From Desulfobacterium sp. (lineage in GTDB: Bacteria; Desulfobacterota; Desulfobacteria; Desulfobacterales; Desulfobacteraceae): DNA of 64,000 bases. Position numbers and translations under genes: made by a program. The stretch is from contig JAQYWC010000017.1 in NCBI GenBank assembly GCA_030145245.1, forward strand, positions 105,723-169,722. The letters run 5' to 3'. The notes below the pieces were generated by a model. It worked only from the letters and a program-made list of their open reading frames with translations. It did not search any database and was not told the DNA's origin. This document shows positions 8,513-18,134 of the stretch, piece by piece; the first letter of the stretch is position 1; every line of letters starts with the position of its first letter.

Positions 8513-9316
8513 TCACTGCCCTTCGGCAGAAAGACCCAGCAGGGTCTTGATCGCTTCCATGTAGGGTTTCATTCCCCGGTAAAAGATGTCGTTGTGGTTG
8601 GCGTTGGGGATCTTCAACAGGGTTTTCTCCGTTGCTCCGCAGGCGTCGTACAGGGCCTGGCCGTCGCTGAAGGGGATGATGTGGTCGAACTCCGCATGGA
8701 TGATCAGGGTGGGGCCACTCCATTGGCTGATCTTGTCCCCATTGCCAAACCCCTTTGCTTCAGCAAAGCCGATGCCCGCGGTATCTATGCCCAGGGTCGT
8801 GAGCAGGGGCTCTGCGTGGGCAAACCCGCTCTCGATGATCAGGGCATTGATGCTGCCGGGGTTTGATGCGGTAAGCTCCAGGGCCGGTGCGCTGCCAAGG
8901 GACCGGCCCATGACGGTGAGGGGGCCTGTGAATCCCAGCGCTTCAAGGTGCTTTTGAACGGCATCAAATATCCGGTGGCAGTCGGTCATCATGGTGGATA
9001 CCGAGGGACTGCCCGTGGAGCGGCCGTATCCCCGGTAGTCCGCCACGATGAAGTTGATGCCCATGCCGTTGTAAAGTCCGCCAAGATCGTCGTAATCTGA
9101 AACGATTTCACCGTTGCCATGGAAAAAGAGGATGGAGGGGGCGCCCTTTGCTGACAGATGAAAACAGGCGCCAACGGTCACCCCGGTATCCACTGGAATC
9201 ATGAGGTCCTTTTCCGTCAGTTTTCTGTGAGCCTCCTCCTTTCTTGGGTGGAACAGGCGTTCCACCACCTGGGGCTGGTCAAGGGCCTTGTAGTCGGGCA
9301 TCTGCTGTTTCTCCAT
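8513..9316 (-). CDS. Alpha/beta hydrolase
   Basis: This is a 267-residue alpha/beta-hydrolase. FFHGNG provides the oxyanion-side HG motif, the nucleophile elbow is GRSLG with Ser139, and the acid and base are probably Asp211 (AEFDHI) and His241 (NANHND). No signal peptide is present, so it is cytosolic. The ATG at 9316 was chosen for AGGAG six bases upstream. It is the last gene of a minus-strand set, 26 bases after the TonB-dependent receptor. It may hydrolyse an ester or amide of whatever that receptor imports, which is inference from position only. Confidence 0.88.
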   Translation of the reverse strand: MEKQQMPDYKALDQPQVVERLFHPRKEEAHRKLTEKDLMIPVDTGVTVGACFHLSAKGAPSILFFHGNGEIVSDYDDLGGLYNGMGINFIVADYRGYGRSTGSPSVSTMMTDCHRIFDAVQKHLEALGFTGPLTVMGRSLGSAPALELTASNPGSINALIIESGFAHAEPLLTTLGIDTAGIGFAEAKGFGNGDKISQWSGPTLIIHAEFDHIIPFSDGQALYDACGATEKTLLKIPNANHNDIFYRGMKPYMEAIKTLLGLSAEGQ

Positions 9317-9342
9317 GGCGTCTCCTGGCGTTCTCTTATCGG

Positions 9343-11427
9343 TTAAAGTTTTATCTTCCACATACAAAGGTAGTTGATTCCAGGCTCCATCAATTCCATG
9401 CCCCGGGAGGTGGAGAGATGGTTGGTGATCTCCTGGTCAAAGAAGTTGTCTATGCCGACCGTCAGCTCCTGGCGTTTTCCCCAGAGGATGAACCTGTGGC
9501 CCATGCGGAAATTGAGCCGGTCCCAGCCATCGCTTTCCAGAGCGCCCTGGGGGGTTCTGTCCTGGTCTGCGGCCCACTCAAGTTCCAGGCTGGTCCAGAA
9601 GCCCGTGGTGGTGTCGTAACGGATGCCAAACAGGCCGTTCAGGGGGGAGATAAAGGGCAGGGGCTCGTCAATTTTGGTGTTGTCGCCGTGGGTGTAGGCA
9701 ACATAGGCCAGGGCGGACAGCCGGGGGGTGATAAAATACTCAGCTTCGATCTCTCCTCCATAGATCCGGGCCTCGTCCACATTCATCATCCGGTGCTCGG
9801 TGCTGCTTACAATGGTTTCCGTGATGAGGTCGTCCAGGCAGTTGAGATAGGCGCTGGCGGAAAACTTCAGGGCAGCGTCGGTGTAGTGGAAGCCGTATTC
9901 AAAAAACAGGGAGCGCTCGGGATCAAGATCTGGATTGCCGAACAGCTCGATGCCGCCGCCAAGGTTGATGTATTTGAACCGGTCCATGAGGTCTGGGGCC
10001 CTGTAACTGGAGGCCGTGATAAAGGTCATGGTCCAGTCGGGCATGAAACCCCAGGTGACGCCGGCATGGGCATTCCAGCTGGTGTCGCTGTAGTCTTCTC
10101 CCGCCTGCTTGAGGGTAACGGGAATACTGGGAGAGGGCGGGGAGATCCAGTTGTAGAGATCGTCGCTTTCCGCCTGGATGGTGTCCAACCGCCCGCCCAG
10201 GTTGAGGCTGACGGCGTTGGAAAGGCGCCATTCATCTTCGGCAAACACGCCGCCTGAAAATTGCTCCACATTGCCAAGGGAGGCGTCCACCCCCACACGG
10301 CCGTTTGCGAACTCCTTGTAGCGGTGGGAGTTTGAGATCTCCCAGTTCCAGAGGTCCACGCCTGCAACGATCCTGTGGTCCTGGGGCTGGAAGATGGTCT
10401 GCCACTTCAGCCCCCAGGTTTCATGGTCGGCCTGGGGCCGGATCTCGGTGACAGGGCCGCCGGGAAAATTGTCCAGGCGCACCCGGCGCTCGATCTTCTG
10501 GTAAAAAAGGTTGATTTTGGATTCCGGGATCAGAGGGCTGTCCGGGGTCAGGGTATGGGTGAGGTTCACCAGGGTGCGGGAGGTTTCGGGATAGGTCACA
10601 TCCGGTCCGGTGGGAAGGGACAGGCCTTTGCCGGGGATGCCGATCTCGTCCCCCTCAAAGTGCTGGACCTGTACCTGGGTGGTGTTGATGGGGTTTATCT
10701 TTGCCCCCAGGGCGGTGTTGAAACTGTAATCCCTGTACTGGCTGTTATGGATATCCTTGTCGCCTCCGGCCTCATAGCTGTTGTGATCCCGGTAACCGGC
10801 GGATGCGGATATCCAGAAATCCTGGCTGTTGTAGGTGGCCCGGCCATGGGTGTCGATACCCTTGGGGTTGGAGGCAAACCCGGTGGTGAGCTCTCCCTCC
10901 CAGATGGGGCTTGGGGTGAACCTGCCTTTTTGGGTGATCACGTTGACCACGCCGCCCATGGAGCCCGAACCATGGAGTGCGGAGATGGGTCCCTTGAGCA
11001 CCTCGATCTGCCGGATGTCCAGGGGATTTACCGTGCCGAACTGGGCGTTGATGTCGGTGGCCGTGTTCACCCGGCATCCGTCAACCAGGAACACCACGCT
11101 GTTCCTGCCCAGGCCCCGGATGTTGATGGCCGATCCCCACAGGGAATCGGAGGATTTGTTCACACCGGGGATGCGGGTGGCCGCGTTGGTGATGCTGACG
11201 GGATTCATGGCGGAAATTTCCCCTTCGTCCACAATCCCTACGCCGCCGGGGGTCTGGGAGATAAGGCTCTCCCTGCCCCGGGCTGTCACCACCATGGGGT
11301 CGAGCTTGTTCAGGCCATTGTCGCCTGTCTGGTTCTCTGTTTCCGTTGAATTTGCTGTTACTGCTGTTAATAATGCCAACACAATGATCCCTGTCATGCA
11401 GGGCCAGGAATGTTTAAAATGATGCAT
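9343..11427 (-). CDS. TonB-dependent outer-membrane receptor
   Basis: This is a 694-residue receptor with a signal peptide (MHHFKHSWPCMTGIIVLALL), a TonB box (LDPMVVTA), a plug domain containing NIRGLGRNSVVFLVDG and IEVLKGPISALHGSGSMGG, and a beta-barrel to the C-terminus. It ends in Leu rather than the usual Phe. Such receptors import siderophores, cobalamin, haem or other large ligands using TonB energy. The plug resembles haem/siderophore/cobalamin types but the ligand is undetermined. The ATG at 11427 begins a proper signal peptide; the frame is open a further 60 bases to a TTG without a ribosome site. It sits between the YcaO gene and the hydrolase with very small gaps, implying one operon. 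Confidence 0.9.
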   Translation of the reverse strand: MHHFKHSWPCMTGIIVLALLTAVTANSTETENQTGDNGLNKLDPMVVTARGRESLISQTPGGVGIVDEGEISAMNPVSITNAATRIPGVNKSSDSLWGSAINIRGLGRNSVVFLVDGCRVNTATDINAQFGTVNPLDIRQIEVLKGPISALHGSGSMGGVVNVITQKGRFTPSPIWEGELTTGFASNPKGIDTHGRATYNSQDFWISASAGYRDHNSYEAGGDKDIHNSQYRDYSFNTALGAKINPINTTQVQVQHFEGDEIGIPGKGLSLPTGPDVTYPETSRTLVNLTHTLTPDSPLIPESKINLFYQKIERRVRLDNFPGGPVTEIRPQADHETWGLKWQTIFQPQDHRIVAGVDLWNWEISNSHRYKEFANGRVGVDASLGNVEQFSGGVFAEDEWRLSNAVSLNLGGRLDTIQAESDDLYNWISPPSPSIPVTLKQAGEDYSDTSWNAHAGVTWGFMPDWTMTFITASSYRAPDLMDRFKYINLGGGIELFGNPDLDPERSLFFEYGFHYTDAALKFSASAYLNCLDDLITETIVSSTEHRMMNVDEARIYGGEIEAEYFITPRLSALAYVAYTHGDNTKIDEPLPFISPLNGLFGIRYDTTTGFWTSLELEWAADQDRTPQGALESDGWDRLNFRMGHRFILWGKRQELTVGIDNFFDQEITNHLSTSRGMELMEPGINYLCMWKIKL

Positions 11428-11490
11428 CGCTCCTCGCTTCAGGGTGTCAATCTCCGGATTGTTCCAGGTTCGGCATCCTTGTGTCAATGG

Positions 11491-13197
11491 TTAATCGTTT
11501 TGGCTGAACTGGTTGATGTAGTTTCTGAACAGTTCAGGGTGAACCCTGGAAAACCGGTCAAAGTCTCCAAGGATATCCATGCCCGGGATAATGGCCTTGA
11601 CAACTGGGAGGCCGATATCCTTGCGGGTCAGATCTACGTAATAGGGCTGCTGGCCGTTGGCCGTGAGCAGGCGTTCCAGCAGGGCCAGGTCTGCGCCGTG
11701 ATCAGGGGTCGAATAATCCGGCAGGTTGCTGTAACCCACCGGGACCAGACCCTCCATGGCAGGTGCCGACGGTGGGCCCGAGGGAAAGGGGTAGGTGGTC
11801 TCGGTCATGGCTGAGACCAGGGCCCGCCTTGCATCGAGATGGGCGGCCGCTCCCTTGTGGATGGTGCCGTCCTGTCCCCTGACAAAGCATTTGCAGCAGG
11901 GAATGCCGGACCCAGGTGTGATGTCCTGGAACTGGACCTGGATCCCGAGTTCGGCATAGGTTTGGAGCAGGGGGGTGATCTTGCTGTTGTCCGGCACGAG
12001 TTGGAAGCAACTCCGGGTATCAAAGGGAACCGTTGCCTCCTGGTGGCGCTCGATCACCTCCAGCAGGGCCGACACCTTTGCCTGGGCCATGGTGTTGCCC
12101 GATGCAAGTCCGGTTGAGCCAAGACCTGAAAACAAGGCGGTCTCATCCAGGTTGCAGAAGAGAAACAGGGGCTGGACAGGCACCATGGCCGGTTCCGGGC
12201 CGTTGGTGCCGGGGGTGGTGCCTTCGATCCAGTGCAGGGGCTCGTTGCCATAGCTCACCTCAAGGGCGAGTTCGGCCGGGTTGAGGGCGTTTCTGCCCTG
12301 TTGGATCAGCTCCGTGTAGGTGGCGCGCACCAGGGGATAGTCATTTACATATCCTTCCACCCGGGTGGCTGAGATGGAAGCAAATGAGGAGCAGCGCTCC
12401 ACGATCTCCATTAAAAGGGACGCCCGGGCGTTTTCCAGGGAAAGCCCCTTACCGTAGCTGGTCTGGGGCCCGGACAGGGTAAACCTGTTCCGGTGGTTGT
12501 CCGTGTGTGTGGTGAACCGCCACCGCCGTAGCAGGGCAAAGGGGCTGAGGCTTGATTCATGCCGCATCTCCTCCTCCACTTCGATTCCTGCCTGCATAAG
12601 CCGCTCCATGGCGGTCCGGGCTGTTTGTTCTGGGCTGAAATCGCCCTTGGTGTCCGGGATATTGTCATCCCGGGAGACGAGGTCGTCGATCTTGGTCAGG
12701 GTCTCCTGGCGAACCATGCATTCCCCGGCGCAGATGGGGGGAAGCCCTGTCTCGTCCACTGGTTTCAGGGGCTTGTTCTCCACAATGTTTGACCGGAAAA
12801 GGTCGATCCACTGGGTGTGGAGCCGGGTGTTCGGCAACAGGGCCGACCGGATGTCCACCAGGGGCGTATGGTTACAAAGTTCGGTGATGGTCTCTTTGGA
12901 AAAGAACTGTTCGGCCTTGGTCATGCTGTGGGACAACAGGATCTGCTCACAGGCCAGGGCCTGGAGCACCCGGTCCTCCGAAGCGTTCGCCTGTTGGATG
13001 AGCCGGCCGACCTCATCTTCATCAAGCCGGGCCATCATATCCAGAACATACCGGTGGAGGAACTGGTCCATGGGCCGTTTTTTCAACAGCGCCAGGCCCT
13101 GCTCCAGGGACAGGGGGGGAGAGGGGACCGTGGTGAAAAATCCCGTGGCAAGTTGTGTGTCGGATAATTCCAATTTATATTCCAGTGTCTCTGTCAA
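11491..13197 (-). CDS. YcaO-domain protein (ATP-dependent backbone-amide modification)
   Basis: YcaO enzymes use ATP to activate peptide backbone amides, forming azolines, thioamides or amidines in ribosomal peptides or proteins. This 568-residue protein has both ATP-binding helices: GKGLSLENARASLLMEIVER (about 249-268) and a second with GLASGNTMAQAK followed by LEVIERH (about 363-385). An N-terminal region of about 170 residues is unidentified, and the Pro-rich C-terminal tail of azoline-forming cyclodehydratases is absent (it ends NYINQFSQND). The TTG at 13197 has AGGAG seven bases upstream; another TTG at 13203 is too close to that site. No precursor peptide or TfuA partner was seen. It leads a run into the TonB receptor, suggesting joint work on a peptide-derived ligand. 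Confidence 0.85.
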   Translation of the reverse strand: MTETLEYKLELSDTQLATGFFTTVPSPPLSLEQGLALLKKRPMDQFLHRYVLDMMARLDEDEVGRLIQQANASEDRVLQALACEQILLSHSMTKAEQFFSKETITELCNHTPLVDIRSALLPNTRLHTQWIDLFRSNIVENKPLKPVDETGLPPICAGECMVRQETLTKIDDLVSRDDNIPDTKGDFSPEQTARTAMERLMQAGIEVEEEMRHESSLSPFALLRRWRFTTHTDNHRNRFTLSGPQTSYGKGLSLENARASLLMEIVERCSSFASISATRVEGYVNDYPLVRATYTELIQQGRNALNPAELALEVSYGNEPLHWIEGTTPGTNGPEPAMVPVQPLFLFCNLDETALFSGLGSTGLASGNTMAQAKVSALLEVIERHQEATVPFDTRSCFQLVPDNSKITPLLQTYAELGIQVQFQDITPGSGIPCCKCFVRGQDGTIHKGAAAHLDARRALVSAMTETTYPFPSGPPSAPAMEGLVPVGYSNLPDYSTPDHGADLALLERLLTANGQQPYYVDLTRKDIGLPVVKAIIPGMDILGDFDRFSRVHPELFRNYINQFSQND

Positions 13198-13267
13198 ACC
13201 CAATCTCCTAATTGTTTGTTATGATCCCAAGACCCATGTGGACTTCAATGAAGGCGGCATACTACCA

Positions 13268-13281
13268 TGTGGCAGGCCACA
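13268..13281. promoter_or_regulatory. 14-base inverted repeat upstream of the YcaO cluster
   Basis: TGTGGC-AG-GCCACA has perfect six-base arms with a two-base centre, about 70 bases upstream of the YcaO start codon in the 290-base gap before that gene. It is a candidate operator for the YcaO-TonB receptor-hydrolase operon. No metal-regulator consensus was matched. Confidence 0.35.
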
Positions 13282-13494
13282 AGTGAATAGTATTCTCTTC
13301 TGTCATGGCATCTGAGGTTGCCGACGGTCCTATTCCCCCTTGCTGGTTCAGTATTGCGAATTGTGTGCCACCTGAAAACAAGCCCGGAACGTCAGGGCCG
13401 TATGTACTTCATGGTGAACAGGATCGTCTTTCCAAGGTTTAAGCTGTCAGCATCAATTACACTTTGTAAACGTTTTTGTTGAAGGGGGCTGGGG

Positions 13495-14955
13495 CTAATT
13501 TATGCGGGGACGGTCATCCCCCCGGAGAAAGGCGAGAACGGTTCCCAGGGCGGCCAGTACGCCGCCGGCTTTCATGGCGTTGTGAAACCCTGCCATGAAA
13601 AACGGCTCCACGGCCAGGGAGTAAGTCTTAAAGGGGGTGCCCTGGCTGAGGTCGGTAAAGGTGGTGCTGAAGATCAATCCGGCAATGGCCACCCCGATGA
13701 CCATGCCCAGATTCCGGGCCGTTGCCACCGTTGCCGAGGCAATGCCCCGCCGGTTGGCCGGGATCGCCCCCATGGCTGCCGTGCTGTTGGGGGAGATGAA
13801 GATGGCCGTGCCCGTGCCGGCCAAGGCCAGGCGCCAGAGACTCGATACCAGGGAGCAGGAGGGGTCAATCCGGGTGAAGGAGAAGAGGGCGCAGGCAAGA
13901 AGCCCCATCCCCAGGGTGCAGGGGATCCTGGAGCCTGTTTTATTGTAAAGGGCGCCCGACACCGGGCTGATGAAGAAGAGCATGAGAAATGGGGTGATCA
14001 TCACAAGCCCTGTGGCCGAGGCCGACAGACCGCAGGGGTGGACAAGGAAAAAGGGCATCATGAAGACGATGATGAAGAGGGCGGCAAACATGACGGCCGA
14101 GGTGATCACCGGCAGTACAAACAGCCGAATCCCCAGGAGGCCTGGATCAAACAAGGGGTAGAGGGCCTTGGCCTCGTTCCGGATGAATCCCAGGCATGCC
14201 AGGGCACAGGCCAGGGTGAATCCCATGGTCTTGGCGGAGAAGAGGTGCCACTGGTTCAAATGGGTCAGCACCACCAATAGGCATATCAGGGAAATGGCAA
14301 GCAGGATGCTGCCGGTCTTGTCCAGGGGTTCAAGGTTTCCCTGGTCTGCCCGGGTGCCCTTGAGGATGCGGGTGCCTGCCAGGGCCGAGGCAATGCCGAT
14401 GGGGATGTTGATGTAGAAGATGAATCGCCAGGAAAAGAGATCCAGGAGTATGCCGCCGAGCACCGGGCCTGCGGTAAGGCCCGCCGCCACCACCGCCCCC
14501 ACCATGCCCAGGGCCTTGCCCCGCTCTTTGGCAGGAAAGGTGTCCACGATGAGGGCCGGGGAGCAGGCCATGAGCATGGACGCGCCGCATCCCTGTATGG
14601 CCCGGGAGAGCACAAGGAACATGGGCGTCTCGGCCATGGCGCAGCAGAGGGAGCCCAGGGAAAATACGAGGAAACCGGTGGTGTAAATGGTCCGCTTTCC
14701 CCGGGTGTCGCTCAGCCTGCCAAAGGTGAGGAGCAGGGAGGAGATGGTGAGCAGATAGATGAGGACCACCCACTGGATGGTTACAAGCCGTGTCTCCATG
14801 TCCTGCATGATATAGGGCAGGGCGATGTTGACGATGCTCGAATCCAGGGTCGACATGAAGACCCCCAGGGCCACACAAACAAATATCAGCCACTTTTTCT
14901 TCTGCTCTTCTGCCATCTCTTGTCCGCTCCCGTCTCTTTCCGTTTCGGCATTCAT
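13495..14955 (-). CDS. MFS transporter, DHA2 (EmrB/QacA-like) family
   Basis: This is a protein of about 486 residues with roughly 14 membrane segments, the length and topology of the 14-TM drug:H+ antiporters. The diagnostic motifs are LDSSIVNIALPYI in TM1, the motif A loop GRLSDTRGKRTIY and the antiporter motif GLTAGPVLGGIL. Members export drugs or metabolites from the inner membrane. The ATG at 14955 is preferred over the TTG at 14967, but a later ATG (residues AEEQKKK) preceded by GGGAG is also possible. It starts 53 bases after uvrA and lies 290 bases before the YcaO gene on the same strand, so a link to that cluster is possible but unproven. Confidence 0.87.
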   Translation of the reverse strand: MNAETERDGSGQEMAEEQKKKWLIFVCVALGVFMSTLDSSIVNIALPYIMQDMETRLVTIQWVVLIYLLTISSLLLTFGRLSDTRGKRTIYTTGFLVFSLGSLCCAMAETPMFLVLSRAIQGCGASMLMACSPALIVDTFPAKERGKALGMVGAVVAAGLTAGPVLGGILLDLFSWRFIFYINIPIGIASALAGTRILKGTRADQGNLEPLDKTGSILLAISLICLLVVLTHLNQWHLFSAKTMGFTLACALACLGFIRNEAKALYPLFDPGLLGIRLFVLPVITSAVMFAALFIIVFMMPFFLVHPCGLSASATGLVMITPFLMLFFISPVSGALYNKTGSRIPCTLGMGLLACALFSFTRIDPSCSLVSSLWRLALAGTGTAIFISPNSTAAMGAIPANRRGIASATVATARNLGMVIGVAIAGLIFSTTFTDLSQGTPFKTYSLAVEPFFMAGFHNAMKAGGVLAALGTVLAFLRGDDRPRIN

Positions 14956-15008
14956 CTGTTTTCTCAAACAAGAAAAAGTTTAGGATATCGGCATTAAGTT
15001 GGCAAGGG

Positions 15009-17921
15009 TTATTGTGACGTTCGCTGGTTGGCGAGCACCTCCTTGAGAAAATACCCGGTGTGGCTTTTTGTTGAGCGGGCGATCTTTTCCGGGGAGCCTG
15101 TGGCAACAACCTCTCCGCCCTTGTACCCCCCTTCCGGGCCAATGTCCATCACCCAGTCCGCCGTCTTGATCACATCCAGGTTGTGCTCGATGATGATCAC
15201 CGTGTTACCGGCATTCGAGAGGCGCTTGAGTACCTTTAACAGGAGTCTTACGTCTTGGAAGTGGAGGCCTGTGGTGGGCTCGTCCAGGATATAGAGGGTC
15301 TTGCCCGTGTCCCTTTTTGCAAGCTCCCTTGCAAGCTTTATCCGCTGGGCCTCGCCCCCGGAAAGGGTGGTGGCTGCCTGGCCGAGCTTGATATAGGTGA
15401 GCCCCACATCCATGAGGGTGGTGAGGATGGTGCGGATCTTGGGGTGGCTTTCAAACAGTTCCATGGCCTGGAGAACCGAGAGGTCAAGGACGTCGGCGAT
15501 GGAGTGGTCCTTGTATTTGATCTCCAGGGTGGCGTTGTTGAACCGTTTGCCGTGGCACACCTCGCAGGGGACAAACACATCTGCGAGAAAGTGCATCTCC
15601 ACCTTTATATACCCGTCACCGTGGCAGGCTTCGCACCGGCCTCCCTTGACATTAAAGGAGAACCGTCCCTTCTGGTAGCCCCTGGCCCTTGCCTCGGGAA
15701 GGTTTGCAAACAGGTCCCGGATGGGGTCGAACACCTTTGTATAGGTGGCAGGGTTGCTCCGCGGGGTGCGGCCGATGGGTTTCTGGTCGATGTTGATGAT
15801 CTTGTCCAGGTTTGAAAGGCCGGTGATGGTCTTGTGCCTGCCAACGTCCAGGGTGGCGTTGTTGAGCTTCACGGCCAGGGCCGGATAGAGGATCTGGTTG
15901 ATGAGGGTGGATTTCCCGGCCCCGGAAACCCCGGTGACCGCTACCACCAGGCCCAGGGGAATCTTGGCCGTGAGATTCTTGAGATTGTTCTCTTTGGCGC
16001 CTTTGATGGTGATCCATTTGTTTCCCATCTCTTTGGGTGTCCGTCTTTCCGCCGGAATCTCAATGGTTTCCGTCATGTTGAGGAATTTTCCGGTGATGGA
16101 AGCCGGATCCGCCTTGATCTGTTCCGGGGTGCCCTGGGCCACGATCTGGCCGCCCAGATGGCCTGCCCCGGGACCGATGTCCACGATCCAGTCGCTTTTG
16201 GACATGGTCTCCTCATCATGCTCCACCACGATGAGGGTGTTGCCGATGTCCCTGAGGTGGTGGAGGGTGTTGATCAGCTTTCCATTGTCCCGCTGGTGGA
16301 GGCCGATGGAGGGCTCGTCCAGGATGTAGAGCACCCCGGTGAGCTCCGACCCGATCTGGGAGGCAAGGCGGATCCGCTGGGATTCGCCACCGGAAAGGGT
16401 GGGGCCGTTTCGGTCAAGGGAAAGGTAGTCCAGTCCCACGTTGACGAGGAAGCCCAACCGGTTCGAGATCTCCTTCAACAGCTCTTCGGCGATGAGGCGC
16501 TGGTTGCCCTCAAGGGTGAGGCTGTTGATGAAGTCATGGGCCTCCTGGATGGTCATCTCGGTGAGATCAATGATGGACCGTCCGTTGATCAGCACGTGGA
16601 GGACCTCGTCCTTGAGCCGTCTGCCCCGGCAGGCGGGGCAGGGCTTGGAGGTCATGAAGCCGGAGTAGTACTTTTTCGATCCCTCGGACTGGGTGGACCG
16701 GTAGCGGCGCATGAGGGTGTTGACCACTCCCTCGTGGGACATGGTCACCTCCCCCTGGATCTTGGCCGAGTTCCAGGTGACGGTGAGCTCCTTTCCGTTG
16801 GAGCCGTAGAGGATGAGATCCCTCTGTTTTTTTGGAAGATCCTTCCAGGGGGTGTCATAGTCAAGGCCCCACTGTTCCTCCATGGCCAGCAACTGGCCCT
16901 TGCCCCAGGAGCTGTTATTATTGTACCGGGGATTCTTCAGGAAGTAGTTCTTCCAGGGGATCACCGCACCCTCCCGGATGGTGAGGGTCTTGTCTGCAAC
17001 GATCTTGTCAATATCCATGGACAGCAGGGTGCCGATGCCGTTGCATTCCGGGCACATGCCAATGGGGGAGTTGAACGAGAAGAGCTGGGGGACGAGCTCG
17101 GGATAGGCAATGCCGCAGCAGGAGCGCGCCTCGCTCATCTTCAGGTCCTCCCGGCCCAGGATGTGCACCAGAAGCTGGCCGTTGCCAAGGCGAAGGGCCG
17201 TCTCCACCGAGTCGGTGAGCCGCTTGGAGAATTTGGGATCGTCCTTGATCACAAGCCGGTCCACCACCACCTCGATGTTATGCTTTTTGTTCTTTGACAA
17301 GGCCTGGACATCGGCAAGATCCTGGACCACGCCGTTGATCCTTACCCGGGCAAACCCCTCTTTTTTCAGCTCCTCCAGCCGGTCCCGGTGCTCCCCCTTC
17401 CGGTTCTCCACAATGGGGGCCATCACAAGGATTTTGGAAGCGGCCGGCAGGGAGAGGATCTGGGAAACCATGCCCTGGGCGTTGCCCTGGCCCACCTTTT
17501 TGTTGCATTTAAAGCAGTGCTGGGTGCCGATCCTGGCAAAGAGTACCCTGAGATAATCGTAGATCTCGGTGATGGTGCCCACCGTGGACCTGGGGTTTTT
17601 GCTGGCCGCCTTCTGCTCGATGGCAATGGTGGGGGAGAGCCCACGGATGGTGTCGTACTTGGGTTTTTCCATCTGGCCGATGAACTGCCGGGCATAGGAG
17701 GAGAGGGACTCCACATAGCGCCGCTGGCCCTCGGCAAAGATGGTGTCAAAGGCAAGGCTGGATTTGCCCGATCCCGAAACCCCGGTAAAGACGATTAATT
17801 GTTTCTTGGGCAGCTCGACTTCGATGTTCTTGAGGTTGTGCTCCCTTGCTCCCTTGACGATGATGGTGTCAAGCTCCACTGTCTTGATAATGGATTCCAT
17901 TGCTGAATCGCCGTCCTTCAT
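15009..17921 (-). CDS. uvrA: Excinuclease ABC subunit A
   Basis: This 970-residue protein is the damage-recognition ATPase of nucleotide excision repair, working as a dimer with UvrB. It has two ABC ATPase halves, with TGVSGSGKSSLAF and TGVSGAGKSTLINQ as Walker A motifs, and LSGGESQRIRLA and LSGGEAQRIKLA as the signature motifs. Two CxxC zinc modules are visible (CPECNG and CRGRR in the first half; CEACHG and CEVCHG in the second). Length is usual for UvrA. A second in-frame ATG (MESIIKTVELD) lies seven codons in. No LexA-like operator was identified upstream. Confidence 0.97.
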   Translation of the reverse strand: MKDGDSAMESIIKTVELDTIIVKGAREHNLKNIEVELPKKQLIVFTGVSGSGKSSLAFDTIFAEGQRRYVESLSSYARQFIGQMEKPKYDTIRGLSPTIAIEQKAASKNPRSTVGTITEIYDYLRVLFARIGTQHCFKCNKKVGQGNAQGMVSQILSLPAASKILVMAPIVENRKGEHRDRLEELKKEGFARVRINGVVQDLADVQALSKNKKHNIEVVVDRLVIKDDPKFSKRLTDSVETALRLGNGQLLVHILGREDLKMSEARSCCGIAYPELVPQLFSFNSPIGMCPECNGIGTLLSMDIDKIVADKTLTIREGAVIPWKNYFLKNPRYNNNSSWGKGQLLAMEEQWGLDYDTPWKDLPKKQRDLILYGSNGKELTVTWNSAKIQGEVTMSHEGVVNTLMRRYRSTQSEGSKKYYSGFMTSKPCPACRGRRLKDEVLHVLINGRSIIDLTEMTIQEAHDFINSLTLEGNQRLIAEELLKEISNRLGFLVNVGLDYLSLDRNGPTLSGGESQRIRLASQIGSELTGVLYILDEPSIGLHQRDNGKLINTLHHLRDIGNTLIVVEHDEETMSKSDWIVDIGPGAGHLGGQIVAQGTPEQIKADPASITGKFLNMTETIEIPAERRTPKEMGNKWITIKGAKENNLKNLTAKIPLGLVVAVTGVSGAGKSTLINQILYPALAVKLNNATLDVGRHKTITGLSNLDKIINIDQKPIGRTPRSNPATYTKVFDPIRDLFANLPEARARGYQKGRFSFNVKGGRCEACHGDGYIKVEMHFLADVFVPCEVCHGKRFNNATLEIKYKDHSIADVLDLSVLQAMELFESHPKIRTILTTLMDVGLTYIKLGQAATTLSGGEAQRIKLARELAKRDTGKTLYILDEPTTGLHFQDVRLLLKVLKRLSNAGNTVIIIEHNLDVIKTADWVMDIGPEGGYKGGEVVATGSPEKIARSTKSHTGYFLKEVLANQRTSQ

Positions 17922-17964
17922 GATGAAAAATCCCGCCGTTCTTATATGTTTGAGCCCCTTAGGT

Positions 17965-18031
17965 GTCAGGCTTAGCTTATTGCGACTAAACTTAAATAAA
18001 TGAGCAATTGCACCAATACGCTAAGCCTGAC
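17965..18031. repeat. Inverted repeat of the GTCAGGCTTAGC family
   Basis: GTCAGGCTTAGC (17965-17976) is repeated in inverse orientation at 18020-18031, and the match extends a further six bases with one mismatch (TATTG). A second, diverged pair occurs at 23840-23930. These resemble REP-type palindromes of the kind mobilised by Y1 (RAYT) transposases. No transposase is present. Confidence 0.7.
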
Positions 18032-18134
18032 CCCAATATATTACACTCCATGGTGTTGAGCTTTGGTCAAGAAAAAGATAATAAGCATGGCCCGGGCAAT
18101 GTAAAGGGCAGGGGGCGGGGGCAGCTTTCCCTTT

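Noticed and set aside
9244..11349. Long plus-strand frames opposite the TonB receptor
   Set aside because: Gly/Val-rich translations without domains that mirror the receptor gene.
13204..13494. Possible cobalamin riboswitch before the YcaO-TonB receptor operon
   Set aside because: A GGCCTGCCAC stretch vaguely recalls the B12 box, but the other conserved blocks are absent.
15834..17297. A 487-codon open frame antisense to uvrA
   Set aside because: It mirrors uvrA codons and has no motif, ribosome site or homologue-like features.
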